From Diorhabda sublineata (Eukaryota > Arthropoda > Insecta > Coleoptera > Chrysomelidae), in assembly GCF_026230105.1 (NCBI RefSeq), contig NC_079485.1:12718872-12782871 (forward strand): DNA of 64,000 bases, in the 5' to 3' direction. A program made the translations under genes and the position numbers. Positions 12,660 through 24,748 of the stretch are shown here, one piece after another (position 1 is the stretch's first letter; each line of letters opens with the position of its first letter). The notes below the pieces were generated by a model that saw only the letters and a list, made by a program, of their open reading frames with translations, was not told the origin of the DNA and did not search any database.

Positions 12660-13399
12660 TCATAAGATCGAGGGATCCCCTGGAAGTTGAATTTTATTTA
12701 CTTGTAGTTGCACTTGAGTTTTTTCAGGTTTAAAAGTGTCTAAATGTATTATTTGAAACGGTTGTATAATAGTTAGATTGATATTGAAAAGTAGTTCCAC
12801 TAGTTTCCTATCATATTTTGTTATTTGCCATATTTCACATTCACATTTTGGACTCAGATAATAATATCGAGATTTTATATTATTTTCTGTTTCATCTAGT
12901 CCTTCATGATTTTTTCGTGATATTGTTTTTATAACTTCTCCGATTTCATTTAGAGGGTTTCAATCAATTTTCTATTACACTATATGAAATTTGTGGGTTT
13001 TTGAAATATGTTTGTATAACGGAGCTGAATTTTTCATATAAGAGATCTTTAAAACAGATATAATATTTAACTGCTGGTACTATAAAACATATTCTTTTAC
13101 AAAATTTTTCAAACCTTGTTCGAAATTATGTTCAGAAAATTGTACTACAATTCTTGGATCAGTTTCATATAATTTAGTAATGGTAGGTGTAGCTGGTTCA
13201 AAATTAACTTCAGAGATTATAATTTCATTTTTCCTATATTTACTGCAGATTACGAATTTGGTATTCCTGTAATAGAATTTTCTATATTGATATGAATAGT
13301 ATTATCATCATCATCAATTTCGTCATTTAATTCTTCAGATTCAACAATAAGTGACTTGGTTTCTATATTTTCATTTTTAGTATTATTTAAGAGTGTCAT
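12660..13399 (-). pseudogene. Unrecognised protein-coding sequence, about 245 codons, three frameshifts
   Basis: Four adjoining minus-strand reading frames together stay open for about 740 nt without an internal stop other than where each frame is abandoned. They are 13399-13250 (starts at ATG; acidic stretch NDEIDDDD), about 13258-13080 (Cys and Lys-rich, ends VKEYVL), about 13080-12964 (AVKYYICFKDLLYEKFSS), and 12959-12660 (SRYYYLSPKCECEIWQI, ends LPGDPSIL then TGA). Residue use looks like real protein, with alternating charged and hydrophobic stretches and several Cys. No membrane segment, zinc finger or catalytic motif was identified. Each shift is a single base, so decay or assembly indels are both possible. 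The function is unknown. Host gene, transposon gene or old viral gene all remain possible. Confidence 0.45.
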
Positions 13400-14159
13400 A
13401 AAATTATTCCATTAATCAAATTTAGGGAGGTTCATCCGGAGGATTCACCTCATTCATATTAAACTGAATCTGCGATAGTCTGTTACTATTAATGTTAATT
13501 TACTTTTTCAATGTAAAATTGAACGTTTCTATATTTCCTCTAAAATACAATTTTCAGCAATAGATACAAAAAATAAAACATTTGTTCGTAAATTAAGATA
13601 TTTTCTTAATCTTCTTATGATACTTCTTTCGAATCGAATAAATTCCTCAATTTATCCCATAAGTATCAGAAACATTGGTCCTGTTGAGGAAGTGAGAGCC
13701 TTATAAATTGGTACATAATCCCAAATATTTATAGATTTTCAGAACGAACAAGAAGGTTCTTTACAAAGTTTTCACGTTCAGAATACTTTCCGTGGCTACT
13801 GCAATTAAAGCAAAAATATGGGGTATTTTATAACCCTCTACTCTCTTATTGGCTCACAAACATATTTCACTATATTCAAATCGCCGTGAATGGTTGAACA
13901 TATTTAAAAGATTAAAAGTTATATCTCTCTATTTTTACCTATTTTACCTATTTTTATAAACAAAGTTTTTCAAGAAGTAATGGATATTTCAGCATCAACT
14001 TCATTTATTACATTGTTTTTAAAGATACATCATTACAGACTGATTTCTCTAATTTCAATCCGAAGTGTTTCATTGGAAGCTTGTAAATAAATGAATTATG
14101 TGTGTAAAGACTAAATCTCAACAGAACGTTCTTTTTATAGTACAAATTTATAAATAGAG
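13400..14159. other. No gene recognised; TATA-like site on the minus strand
   Basis: Minus-strand GTTATAAAATACC at about 13828-13840 is TATA-like and lies upstream of the unknown minus-strand frame, but about 430 bases separate it from that frame's ATG. I see no other structure. Confidence 0.3.
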
Positions 14160-14520
14160 GATGATTACACTCTTTTGTTTGTATCCAAATAAGTTCTATT
14201 GCGTTAAGCTCGCAATGATATGATAGAACTCATAAAACTGTAATACCGGGTTTACGAGCTTTTTCATCCACAACGTATAGAATGTAATTGACTCGATTTA
14301 GTTCGAGAGCTCCACTAACTCTGCTTTAATTGCACTATCATAATATTCAACACCTTTTCCACGTAGCCATTTCTATTTCATCTTGTCGACTGTTGAAGTG
14401 GCAATGTGTGTGGTCAGACGTTATCAATTATAATAATAAACTGATTTTTGTCACGTTTCAGGACGTTTTCAAACAATAATTGGAAGCGATATGCGTTCAT
14501 GCCCTCTTGATAGTTGCAAG
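14160..14520 (-). pseudogene. Decayed DDE transposase (IS630/Tc1-like, YHCELNxIE type)
   Basis: Minus-strand fragments run in the correct order: GMNAYRFQLLFENVL, then FIIIIDNV (14416-14440, second catalytic Asp) with a following HTLPL block, an Arg/Lys stretch, then VDEKARKPGITVL and SYHCELNAIELIW (14190-14245). In the family this last box reads PYHCELNPIELxW and contains the third acid. Stops and at least one frameshift interrupt it. The N-terminal half should lie between 14520 and 15000 but I cannot anchor it. Confidence 0.6.
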
Positions 14521-15169
14521 TTTTTTTAAACAATGTGAAAGTGAGTCTAATTTTCAGAAAATGCAACTTTATTTAGTGTTATTGTACGTTGAAAATATCA
14601 ATACCCAATCCAAATTTGACGTAATTCAAAATTTCAGTATTATGAACACCACACACATACTGTTCAAATTGTTCTTTCAGGTTGTGTTGAAAATTCAAAA
14701 AGTTTATCAAGAATGTGAAAAAATTTCTTAAAAAAAGGTTTATTGCTCCACAATTCTGTAATCAGCCCGATTATCATTGATTGAATGGAGTGATGTGAAC
14801 TCACGTTAACATCTGGTTTTCATATTTTTAATTTAAATATTTTGGAAATTTCTTCTTGTCGTATCGCGAACACATCAATTTATCGCATTTAAAAAAAATT
14901 AAGTTAACGTACTCAAGCCCACATTCTTCTTAAATAGGTCTCATAATGAAATAATTATTATCAATCGTATGAGAAAAAATCATGAAATTCTAGTTGCAAC
15001 GTTGATGAATTTATAATGTACGAGGTATGGCTATTCAATAACGAAACTAGTGATTTAAAATATTTGTTATATTATATATATTTATTTATTATCACCTTCA
15101 ATATGTACCCCTGCTCTATCCCTACATCGCTCCAAGCGGAACAGTTCGAAACTGTGCAGGAAGACATCA
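14521..15169. other. No gene recognised
   Basis: It may include the eroded N-terminal part of the neighbouring transposase. The plus-strand frame at 14480-14731 runs antisense to that transposase and is a shadow. Confidence 0.3.
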
Positions 15170-15400
15170 CACATCCACACTTCATCGTGAATCATGCTTA
15201 ACATCTCGGACATTTTTAAAACGCTTAAACCACTCAAAAACACGTAAACGCCACAATCATTCATTGCCACACTTTTTTCAATAAATTATAAGTTTCAGTT
15301 TTTTAAGTTTCATGTGAAATTTCACAACAACCCGTCTCTCATTTTTACGGCAAAACTAAAAAGTTTCTTTACAAACAAAGGCTACACTGGTTTGTTTATA
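15170..15400 (-). pseudogene. Mariner transposase N-terminal fragment
   Basis: On the minus strand the sequence shows VKFHMKLKK, then TETYNLLKKVW, and FEWFKRFKNVRDVKHDSR at about 15195-15245. These match the helix-turn-helix part of mariner transposases (usual form KxxxETYxxLxxxYG ... VFEWxKRFKxGRExVEDDxRSGRPST). Several frameshifts separate the blocks and nothing downstream is recognisable. Confidence 0.5.
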
Positions 15401-15964
15401 GACACGGTAGACATCATTTAAACAAGTAGGGGTTTCAGGCTTAACGCCTAACCTTTGGTTAGGTTAGGGTTAGTGCTAGTATCGTTACTTAATAGCCATG
15501 TATATATTTTAGAAAGTAAGATTTAGAGTAGAAGTAAAACTCAATGATTCACAAAAGTAGTACTTCGAGAAACTATTATCAATTTTGTTTCTAATTTTAC
15601 AGAAATATCAGTTTATTAATATGAAATAAGTTTTAAAAAAAACTATTGTGTATTCGGAATGTGAACAAATCTCGATAAAATTTAAGTTACGTAATATCCT
15701 GAATTAAACACAATTGAGCTATAAAGCTATATATATAAAGTTATGGTAGAATTACTTCTTTAATTCACTCGTTTTCTCAGTCTGCCAGCCTAGTGGTTAA
15801 GTTAAATAAGCACAACTCGTATACTTACTGGGCATAAACTAAAAGTTAAATTTAGGTGAACGAGTAGGTATTTCAGTAGTAGATCTTTCTGAAAAATTGA
15901 GCTCTAACCTCAGTATTGTTGAAACCATATTCGGAGGTCAATTGGAATTTTTGAAATCGCTGGT
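15401..15964. other. No gene recognised
   Basis: Contains a TTAGGTTAGGGTTAG run near 15457-15471, too short to be telomeric. Nothing else is seen. Confidence 0.3.
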
Positions 15965-16185
15965 GATATTCTTACTGCACATACTGTCTAAGGACCACCA
16001 CACCAATACTCACAATTACACTGTCAAGGTGCGTTTCGATAACCAAGTTATCGTTTTCAGAGATTGAAGACAGTTTACCTTCAGTCTCTTAAAACGATAA
16101 CTTGGTCATCGAAACGCGTGTCAGTCAGTGTCATTGTGGGTCTGGGTGTAGTAGTAGTGTAAACAGTGTATTTTGTACATATCTG
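15965..16185. repeat. Foldback (long-hairpin) repeat element
   Basis: The core arms 16021-16068 and 16081-16127 are near-perfect inverted copies built around CGTTTCGATAACCAAGTTAT and AGAGATTGAAG, leaving a loop of about 12 bases. The inverted similarity continues outward, more diverged, to about 15990 and 16165 (ACCACCACACCA against TGGGTGTAGTAGTAGT). A related copy with its own hairpin lies at 43195-43360, so this is a dispersed family, probably a small non-autonomous element. Confidence 0.7.
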
Positions 16186-19100
16186 AAGGATTCATAGTAC
16201 TTAGTATCTCTTTGTATGTACTCTTGAGAAACTTCTTTCAATGAAAAACATCTTCACTATAACAGATCAAATATCGATTTTTTACTATGGTTTCCACGCA
16301 TCACTTTTGTATTTACCTTAATTTTGAATCTGAATTATGGAAATTCACATTTCCAAATCTAATCTACAATCGAAATATTCTTCCTTTATTTATTGTAGTT
16401 GATACCATCCCTATTCATTATTATTACACATAATCTGAAGAAAAATTCCCACATACGAGTATACTATTCGTGAAAATATATTATTCAGTATTTCCCTACT
16501 CTGGTAAACTAAATGGTTTTCATTAAACTTTCATAATTATGAAAATATTTAAACAGAATATTGCAATTTTATTATGGGCGATTATAAGTGTAGGAATGAT
16601 ATATGCTGTAATTTAAATACACATCCCGAATTTAAAGTATTTTATGGTATTAGAAATTGATAAGTTTTTGAAAGAAGTTTCTGTCGTCTTTCTAAAATGT
16701 AGATTAGATTACTAAAGAAAATAGGTGAAATAGTTGTAAGCGTGAATAGTAATCTCTCTCCTAATAGTAATGTGAAATAAATAGTTTCGAACAAGCAGGC
16801 TGCACAAATTGAGCTGACTTATGTGTTGAGGGTTAGTCACAATATTAATATTTCATAGCCCCAGCACACCCATTGGGCATTTTTTGGAGAACTAGAGAGG
16901 TTAGGAACAGTACATGGTAATGAAAATATTACGAGTATTGTGTAACATGTTCAGTTTCGAATACTAAAACAGAAGTGCGAAGAAATTAGCCACTGTGTTA
17001 TTTGATATTACAAGGTGAATCAGTAGAAGTGATATATCCATAATTCTATACTTCTGATATTTTTTTCATTAGAAAAAAAACTTCATAACGAGATTAATGG
17101 CAAACGTAATAGGGAAAATAAATTAAAAACTTTAATCAAATTGCATACAGGAAGATTGTATTTTGTTCAAGTTATCAAGCGAACATTTCCGCAAGAATTC
17201 AGTTGAATTTTTTATTTGCCGGTACATGTAGTAGGGTAGCCCCACTATTTGTTTTTTACTGGTTATAAATAATTGAGAAGCTTTTTGTGCATACTACTGA
17301 ATAAACTATCTACGAGTACATTTTGGATACCGAGAAGTTCTTGAAATGTTAATCAGTATTCACGGAAATTTATTAATAGGTTGATTATTCAAGGACTGCA
17401 GCCGCCTACGTTTCGAAAATTTTTAGCATATACTTACAAAAAAACATCGCAATTTTTTGTTAGATGAGGTAATTTGAGTTAATATCATATGATCGTGGTT
17501 TTTCTGTTCTTATTGTTGAAACCATTTTTCTAAATCACCAATTACTAGGTGGAAGGAAAATATTGTTTCATTCTGTCAGTTTCAAGAAAATGTTGCAATG
17601 CATACAACCAAATAAAAAATAAAAATCTATAAATAATATAGTTTAATTCAAGGATCGGAAAATAATTTACTACTGTTACAACAGCCTTATTACAATAAAC
17701 GGTTAATTTCAAAATTTCTGAAAGTCTCAACTGTTTAAAGAGAAGTCAAATATGCAAATAGAATGATACTATTTGGTTTTTTCTTGATTTCAGTAGATAC
17801 AAAACTCATATATTTTATTTTAGTATAATCAATTTTTTCTTATGAATTGGTATATTATTTTTTGGAAAACGATTTTATACAAGTTATTGTTTAAATTGTT
17901 CCCAGCTATTTGAGAGAACATTGTGGCATTAGCACATAACCACATTTTTTCAATTTACTAAGTGAGGGAATTTATTTGTATTGGCACCAAGGGCAGACAA
18001 AATTTTTAAGTCAACATTTTTTGGTTACATAGTTTGTCGCGGTTTGCTGATTAATAAACGAAAAAAGTGACAACATATAATTACACTCCTTTTCAAAATT
18101 GTATGCCTTCACGACATTGCAGGTTCACGACAGAGTGGATGAAAGCTATTCCGAAGGAAACCTGTTATATGTTTATGGGATAAATAGATAGTTAGCCAAG
18201 CGCAGCACTTTGAACTAGACTTATTCAAACTTTTTGTTACCTCTGCACTTTCTTATTAGTAAAATAATTCACTGTCTTAATCAGGGCTTGTATATTGATG
18301 GCAGAAGCTATGAAATAAAGAAAAGCAGAATAGCAATATTTCTGACTATGCATTTGATTAACTAATTGAAGCCCCTTCACTACATTTGGAATAATCACTT
18401 AAAACTTGTAAGTGATTAGAATTATATTTGAAATCATAACTAGAGGTAGATAATTCACAACACTCATGGCTTTTTGAATTGAACTTATATTCATGAAAAT
18501 CGATCCAGAAAATTAGATATAATTGTTCTTAGGTCATTGTAGAAAGTCCATCATACCACCAAAGAAAAGGTTGTAGATAAAAATTTAAACGAGTTTCTAT
18601 CTCCGTGAATTATAGATTGTTGTAAAAATACAAAAACTATTCAAAAAAACAGTCTCAAACCCAAATTTCGATACTTTCATCGTAACTCCAAGTAATTCTT
18701 GAGAACAGCTCAACAAAACTCTGAATGTTTGCACTATTTTAAAACATAAAAATTGAGGCAAGTGAAAGAAAAAATACTACTTCCAAAAAAGAATGATTTT
18801 TACTTCCATAGCCCAGAAAATTACAATCAATAATATTTATTGATAAGGTATAAAATTAATTTTTCTATCCATTACGATATTCTTTGAGGAAAATAAATAT
18901 CACCTAGAGCCATCACTTTATTAATTTTATTCTTTTGTGTGATATAGAGCTCGTCCCTTCAGTATTCTCCCCTACTTGCTCATTCTTGAAAACACATTAT
19001 TCCTTATTACTATATTTAATAATGAGTTTGGCCTCCCCCAAATTATTCATAATTCTATGCAGCTTCTAGTCATAGAGGATTTTCAATTTTCGATAATTGA

Positions 19101-19336
19101 ATACTAATTTACATTAATGTAATCATTACAGTATATATTCAATTATAAAAATTGTTATTCATATCCTAGGTCATCTACAGTTCGAAATGATATGAGATTT
19201 GTTAATGTCAAATTATATTTTGATAAAAAACGAAACGTTAAAAACATTTTCTATAAAAATTAATTAAATGAGACCTGAAACTAACGTCATTTATTCATGA
19301 GAGAACAATCCAGAAGTAGTTATTTTATATTGAATA
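16186..19336. other. Long AT-rich stretch, no gene recognised
   Basis: Only short open frames (for example 17545-17730 minus). No motif or repeat boundary was found. Confidence 0.4.
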
Positions 19337-19853
19337 TTATAATATTTTTGTTTGTGCTGATATGTGAAAGCTCGCATTGTCGTGGAGGAAAATGATTCTG
19401 TAATTGGTTTCCCTGATTTTTGCGAACACTTCTGACAAACAAATGCTGGAGTACCATTCAAAATTGAGCACTGCTCTACTGGAATAGTAGCGACAGTTGT
19501 TCAAAAAATAGGCAACCATCTTCTTCGAAGCGCTTCGTGCGCGAATAACCTGTTGGATTTGGCTCGTCTTGAAAGATCCATAAAGGCGATTGGTTTTTAT
19601 TTCACGTTCATATTCCATGATTCTTCGCCTGTCAAGATCTTAATTTTTGAAGCGCCGCGATTGAATCTTTTCAATTGTCTGGCACAACAGCCGATTTTTG
19701 ATGACCTTCGCGAAATTCATCCTCTAGCAAAGTACGACCACGATTGCATTCGGAATACCAGCGAAACACGGTAGCTCGAGATGGTGCTTCATTACCAAAA
19801 GACGAAGTGAGTTGATCAGCACATTGCTGTTGGTTTAATCCACGTCGAGGCAT
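19337..19853 (-). pseudogene. Mos1-like mariner transposase, internally deleted
   Basis: The N-terminal part (from 19853) is a mariner helix-turn-helix region: LNQQQCADQL, PSRATVFRWYSE, EGHQKSAVV. After a frame change comes the catalytic part: IRARSASKKMVAYF, WYSSICLSEVFAKIRE and FLHDNASFHISAQT, the second-Asp motif. About 120 residues between the HTH region and this block, including the first Asp (GDE), are missing, and the C-terminus with the third Asp is absent. It is non-functional. Confidence 0.8.
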
Positions 19854-20733
19854 AGAGAATGATCACATGAAAATGTTCGCGATTTACATACACATTTACT
19901 TCATTGTTACCATATCTCAAAACTTAAGTAGTAGCCCTTGTATTCTCATAGTGAAAAATTAATTAAGGATTAATTCTGCAATTTGGGGTCTCCAATTTTC
20001 TCATACCCACTATAGCTCAACCAAATTGAATGATGTGACGTACTGAGCAAAACTCATTTATTTTCCAATCTTATCAAGTAAAACCTCAAAATTACCTACA
20101 TTTTTTTGAAAAACTGTTAAATAGAATCAGAATGCGAGGATCAACAAGTTGTTGGAACTTAATTTTATTGTTGGTTTTTGGTTTTTAACTAAGAGTTTTG
20201 AACAAAGTTCCTAATTAAGATATATTATTGTAAAGGAGAATTCTATAGTAACAATGTAGGAAATTTCAACGATGCAAAAATCTACATCAAACAACAGAAT
20301 ATGTACTATGTTAAATTTGGATTTCCTCTAGTTATTCCCCAGTATTCAACGAAATATTGTTTTCTAATTATTTATATAAACCTTATTGTTCTTTCAAGTT
20401 TTAAACATTACTTTAGCGTTCCATCCTAATGTATCAATAATTTGTAATAAAATTGTATAGTAATTTTTAGTCATCAAGTAATAGTAGATCACAAGTTAGA
20501 GATTAGTAGGTGGTATATATGTCTGGAATTCACCTATTAGAAAAATACACAATGGCAAAATAATTGTAAGTGTACTGCTTGAACTAACGTTATCTATCTT
20601 CTTTCTTCACTTTAACTACTTCTGCACTATCTTTCTATCTTTACTCACACTTTACCAATTCCAAGCAACGAATTTGGTGTAAAAAATTAGCCATATAACT
20701 GGTTTCACTGCACTTGGTTGATTGTATTTCCAG
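19854..20733. other. No gene recognised
   Basis: AT-rich. It ends in a pyrimidine stretch and AG that bound the candidate exon following it. Confidence 0.35.
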
Positions 20734-20958
20734 GTATCATGCAGTTCCTGTCCAGTAACAACGCCATCTGTAGTTACTACAAGAATAATTCGGCAAAGTT
20801 CACAGCCTGAGGCATCTGGTCCGTGCTGTAGCTCAAATTGCGTACACGGTACATCAGCATCGACATCTTTGAGACAACTAAGGGACCACAGTGACGGTAT
20901 CGCTGGCATTGCAGCTGATTCCCTAAGAATCAATGGTGCTATGCGGAATTTCCGCCAG
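20734..20958 (+). CDS. Candidate internal exon, Cys-containing, possibly disintegrin-like
   Basis: A 225-nt stretch (75 codons, phase 0 at both ends) is open throughout. It is bounded by TATTTCCAG on the left and CGCCAG then GTATGAG on the right. Base composition is clearly less AT-rich than its surroundings. The reading includes SCSSCP, then EASGPCCSSNCVH and LRDHSDGIAG. The GPCCxxxC and RDxSD spacing is reminiscent of the disintegrin domain of ADAM10/Kuzbanian proteins (GPCCTxxC ... CRDxSDC), but several expected Cys are not there. If the likeness is real, this is a decayed or diverged copy. The minus strand is also open over 20652-20933, so strand assignment is uncertain. No neighbouring exons were found. 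Confidence 0.3.
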
Positions 20959-21340
20959 GTATGAGACGATGGATAAAGTCACACCGATAATAAAATTGTT
21001 ATATAGGGATCTCACATATAAAAATTGGGCCATCTTGTGGCCCGCCGTAAAACTAACTGGATATTCAATTATAATTCAGAAATTAGTCCTTGAATGTTTG
21101 GATACATCAATTAGGGATTTTTAGAATGGATTTTTATTTTTATTACTGGATGATATCCATCATATTTTGATATAGTGTAAAAATAGAACAGAACAACAGA
21201 TAAGAATATATAATTAGAAAAATATTCTACTGAAAATCTTAATGCACACTTAATCCACAATCATATATATTATTTGAATATTATTCTATCTTAAATGGAA
21301 AACATTTTAAAAATTATTACAATACTAATGATTATATTGG

Positions 21341-21404
<64 letters not shown>

Positions 21405-24400
21405 TTTAATATTTGCCAAAATAACAAATATAGCCGTTATAGAATACATTAGCCCAGCTGAGAAATCAGATAAATTGTCGAAATGTCTTTCTCCATTATA
21501 GATCTGGAGCAAATTAACGTCTTTATACTCTAAACTCTAAACTAAATGATGAACCAGTCACTCAAAGGCTACTGATAATTTCTACATTACATCTTCCAAG
21601 TTATGAAACGTTTACTAAACGACATCTTCGTTTATAGGCAACTTGTGCGTGAGAATATTTTTTTTAAATTAAATATTAAATGTTTTTTACAACGTACTCA
21701 GCAGCCTAGGAACCTTCGAGCAGATTTTTTAAATTCAGTTGGAGGTGGATATTTTGAAATTTGCTACAAATTATATTATTTTTTGTTTATATTTATCGTA
21801 AACTTACTATAAGTATCAAATTATTAGGAACCACAAGAACTTTGTACCTCATTGATCGTATGAACATAAGAACAATTGAAAGAAGACTACAATAGATTAC
21901 TTTGAAAAAATACTGTATACAATGAATGATACCTAGAAGACATTTTCGTAATTGACGTAGTTGATTTATCAACACGTCTTCCGATTTGTATTAGAATCAA
22001 ATGGCTCATACTAAATTTTGTGTAGTTATTCTGGAATAAGGATTTGACCAAATGAATACCCAAAATGTTATAAACTCCAATACGCAAAAGTTTTGGCGAT
22101 CATCACATAATAAAGGATATGTGACAACCTATTTTCTATAAAATCATAAATCATAAACAGCTTCAACGTGCTAATGAAACCCTTAAAAAAGTCAAGCTAA
22201 ATTAATAATTGCTATAGAAACCGTCTAGTAGATTACCTCTGCGTTTAAGCCTGTAAATACTTTGATATAGTAAGAAAACCATTTATGCAATAATTTTTTT
22301 CTGTCTTTGTTTTGGTAAATTATAATAAAACGTTGAAACTTTTAAATTTGAAATCTTACTATTTTCATTCAGATGTACAGATATACGCAGGTCTATAATA
22401 GTCTATATATTCTATATATTTCAAATCAAGCACCCTGTATATTTTCACATTTTAGCAGCCTGACTCGTATCTATGAAATGTTTAATAAAACTTCTCCAAC
22501 ACGTTCTAAGCAATACTATTCGTTTCTTCAAATTGAAATAATATTTTCAGCAAATTTCCGAAGTAAGTCTTAGCATAAAGAAATTTGTAAAATAAATAAA
22601 ATATATAATATAACTAAATAATGCCCGTTACTATCATTGATCTTGATTTTGTGGGAAATGTTTTTTTAATAGCTAAACCTATCCAGAAAGACCAGCAATT
22701 AAAAAAAATTGTTGAATGAGGAATGTTTACAGATTTGTTCATGTATTAAATGTGAGTGTTAAATAGTAAATTCCAAATTGAAATACAAATACATTGGCAC
22801 ATTTCATTTGATGTGTATATATTTCTATAAATTATTAAGAGTATTTGACGCATCGAGAAATTTTTTACATTGATCCCCTTTCTGTTAACTACTATCAAGT
22901 GTTCTGTAAGAATATCGACCTTATACTTTTTAATATTAATGCTATCTTGACAGAAATTATTCTGAGAATAATTTAATTTTAGATCAACATAAATTTTAAA
23001 TTGAAATACAAAATACGTGTATATCCTTACCATGAACTCTTCTCGGTATTTATTTGGATACTAGGCCCCTGCATGCTGAAGAATATGATAGCTTGCTTCT
23101 ATTTATGAAATAGTATACAAAGAAACATACCTGTACTTTTCAAATTTGATTTCAGTTAATGATATCATAATAGGACTCAGTTGCAGGCAAACTTTTTTTC
23201 ATTAAAGACATTTTAGTTATCTGTAAACAGGTAAAAGTCAAAATATAGATGTCTTCGGATGCTTTAGCCTAGCTTTCTCCTCTTTCCAAGAAGACGTTAT
23301 GAATTCATGTTTATTATTTTATTATGATTCATTGATATAAAAAAACTTTGTATGCCACGTAAGGGTTCCACACAATTTGTTGTTGATTTATAGTCATGGT
23401 ACGTTTTGTTATTAGCTGTTTTTGAAACCTCAATTCACAATCGAACATATTCTAATATTAGTTAACTATAGTTCATTTATAAAACCAGCTGAGCAATAAA
23501 TTAATCATTCGACAAAAATCCGTAAGGTTACTTAATAAGACTTGATTTTCTATTCATTTTTTATTGTTAATTTTTTAGATTGAATATTAGAATGAAAATT
23601 CTGCACATTGTTTGCATAAAATAAGCCAAAACAGAAACTACAAACTACCTTCAAATTATGATATTCAGATTTATTGATTATATTCAAAACATTTATTTCA
23701 TTCACAGCTTACGGAACTGACTACCATAGATAATAATTTCATTTTAGTCTCGTGATAAAGTAGATATATAGGTTTTGTAAGAGTGTCAAAAGTATCAATT
23801 ATTTTCTGTCACCTGAAAAAGGGGGCAAAAAGTAAAATGCTACTATTGCATTGAAACAACAAGAGTAACTTCCATTTCTGAACGCAGTTGTCTAATGCCA
23901 AACAGAATGCTTAATTATTATTTATAAAAAACCAGTGTTATTACTCTATTATAGTAAAGATGGGAGCAAAAAACAATAAAGCAAAAATTCTGAATTGTAA
24001 TGTCTATCCAGTTAGGTAAATGTCCTTTTGGGATACCGGTAATTGAAGAGCAGATCCCATGGAAACATGACAACTCTCAACAAAAACAGTAATTAGCATA
24101 TTTATACAGAAAATTCTAGTCCTTCACTTAGATATTTTACACAAATAATATGATAATTCGAATATGCAATTTGGTCATGGCTTTTCTCACATTCAGTATT
24201 TTAATATTGATTTTATTTATATAGGCAAAAGTTTAAATACGTCATTATTTCTATATGTATTGAAATTGGTAAAATATTAAAATTGAGAAAATACTTTTAG
24301 AAAGATATTCATAAATTAGCGGAAGTTCATCCCGCTATAAATAACTTGAAATTATTCGACCAACTCTTTCAATTGTGCAGTTTCGAACAATTAATTCTAT

Positions 24401-24748
24401 TTCACAAAAACAGTTTAGGAAGCTCTTAATACAATGTCCTCCTCTTCAATGTTCATATTCAATAATCTGGAGTATGATTGTAAGTGATAGATATGATTAA
24501 GTGTTGCTGAGTACGAATTATATTAACTTTATATTTATTTACTTAAATTATGCAGTATAATGTATAAACGGTATTTTTTATTTCTGTTACACTGTTCACG
24601 TTCAAGAGTTGTTCACTACGTTTGGTTCTCTACAAGTTTTCTTGATTTCACAAGACAGGTACCTACGACGTAATTTGGCTGTATTATGGTACCAGGGGCG
24701 CTGAATAATTAGCATATACTAGGACAGCTGGCACACAAAGTACACACA
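20959..24748. other. Long AT-rich stretch, no gene recognised
   Basis: Apart from the (TA)n tract there is nothing with recognisable motifs. The small frames at 21603-21812, 22373-22573 and 22746-23033 look random. Confidence 0.4.
21342..21402. repeat. (TA)n microsatellite
   Basis: About 30 uninterrupted TA units. Confidence 0.95.

Noticed and set aside
14480..14731. 83-codon plus-strand frame
   Set aside because: It begins antisense to a transposase fossil and has no motif of its own.
15457..15471. TTAGGTTAGGGTTAG run as telomeric repeat
   Set aside because: Only about three irregular units. Insect telomere-type interstitial arrays would be longer and regular.
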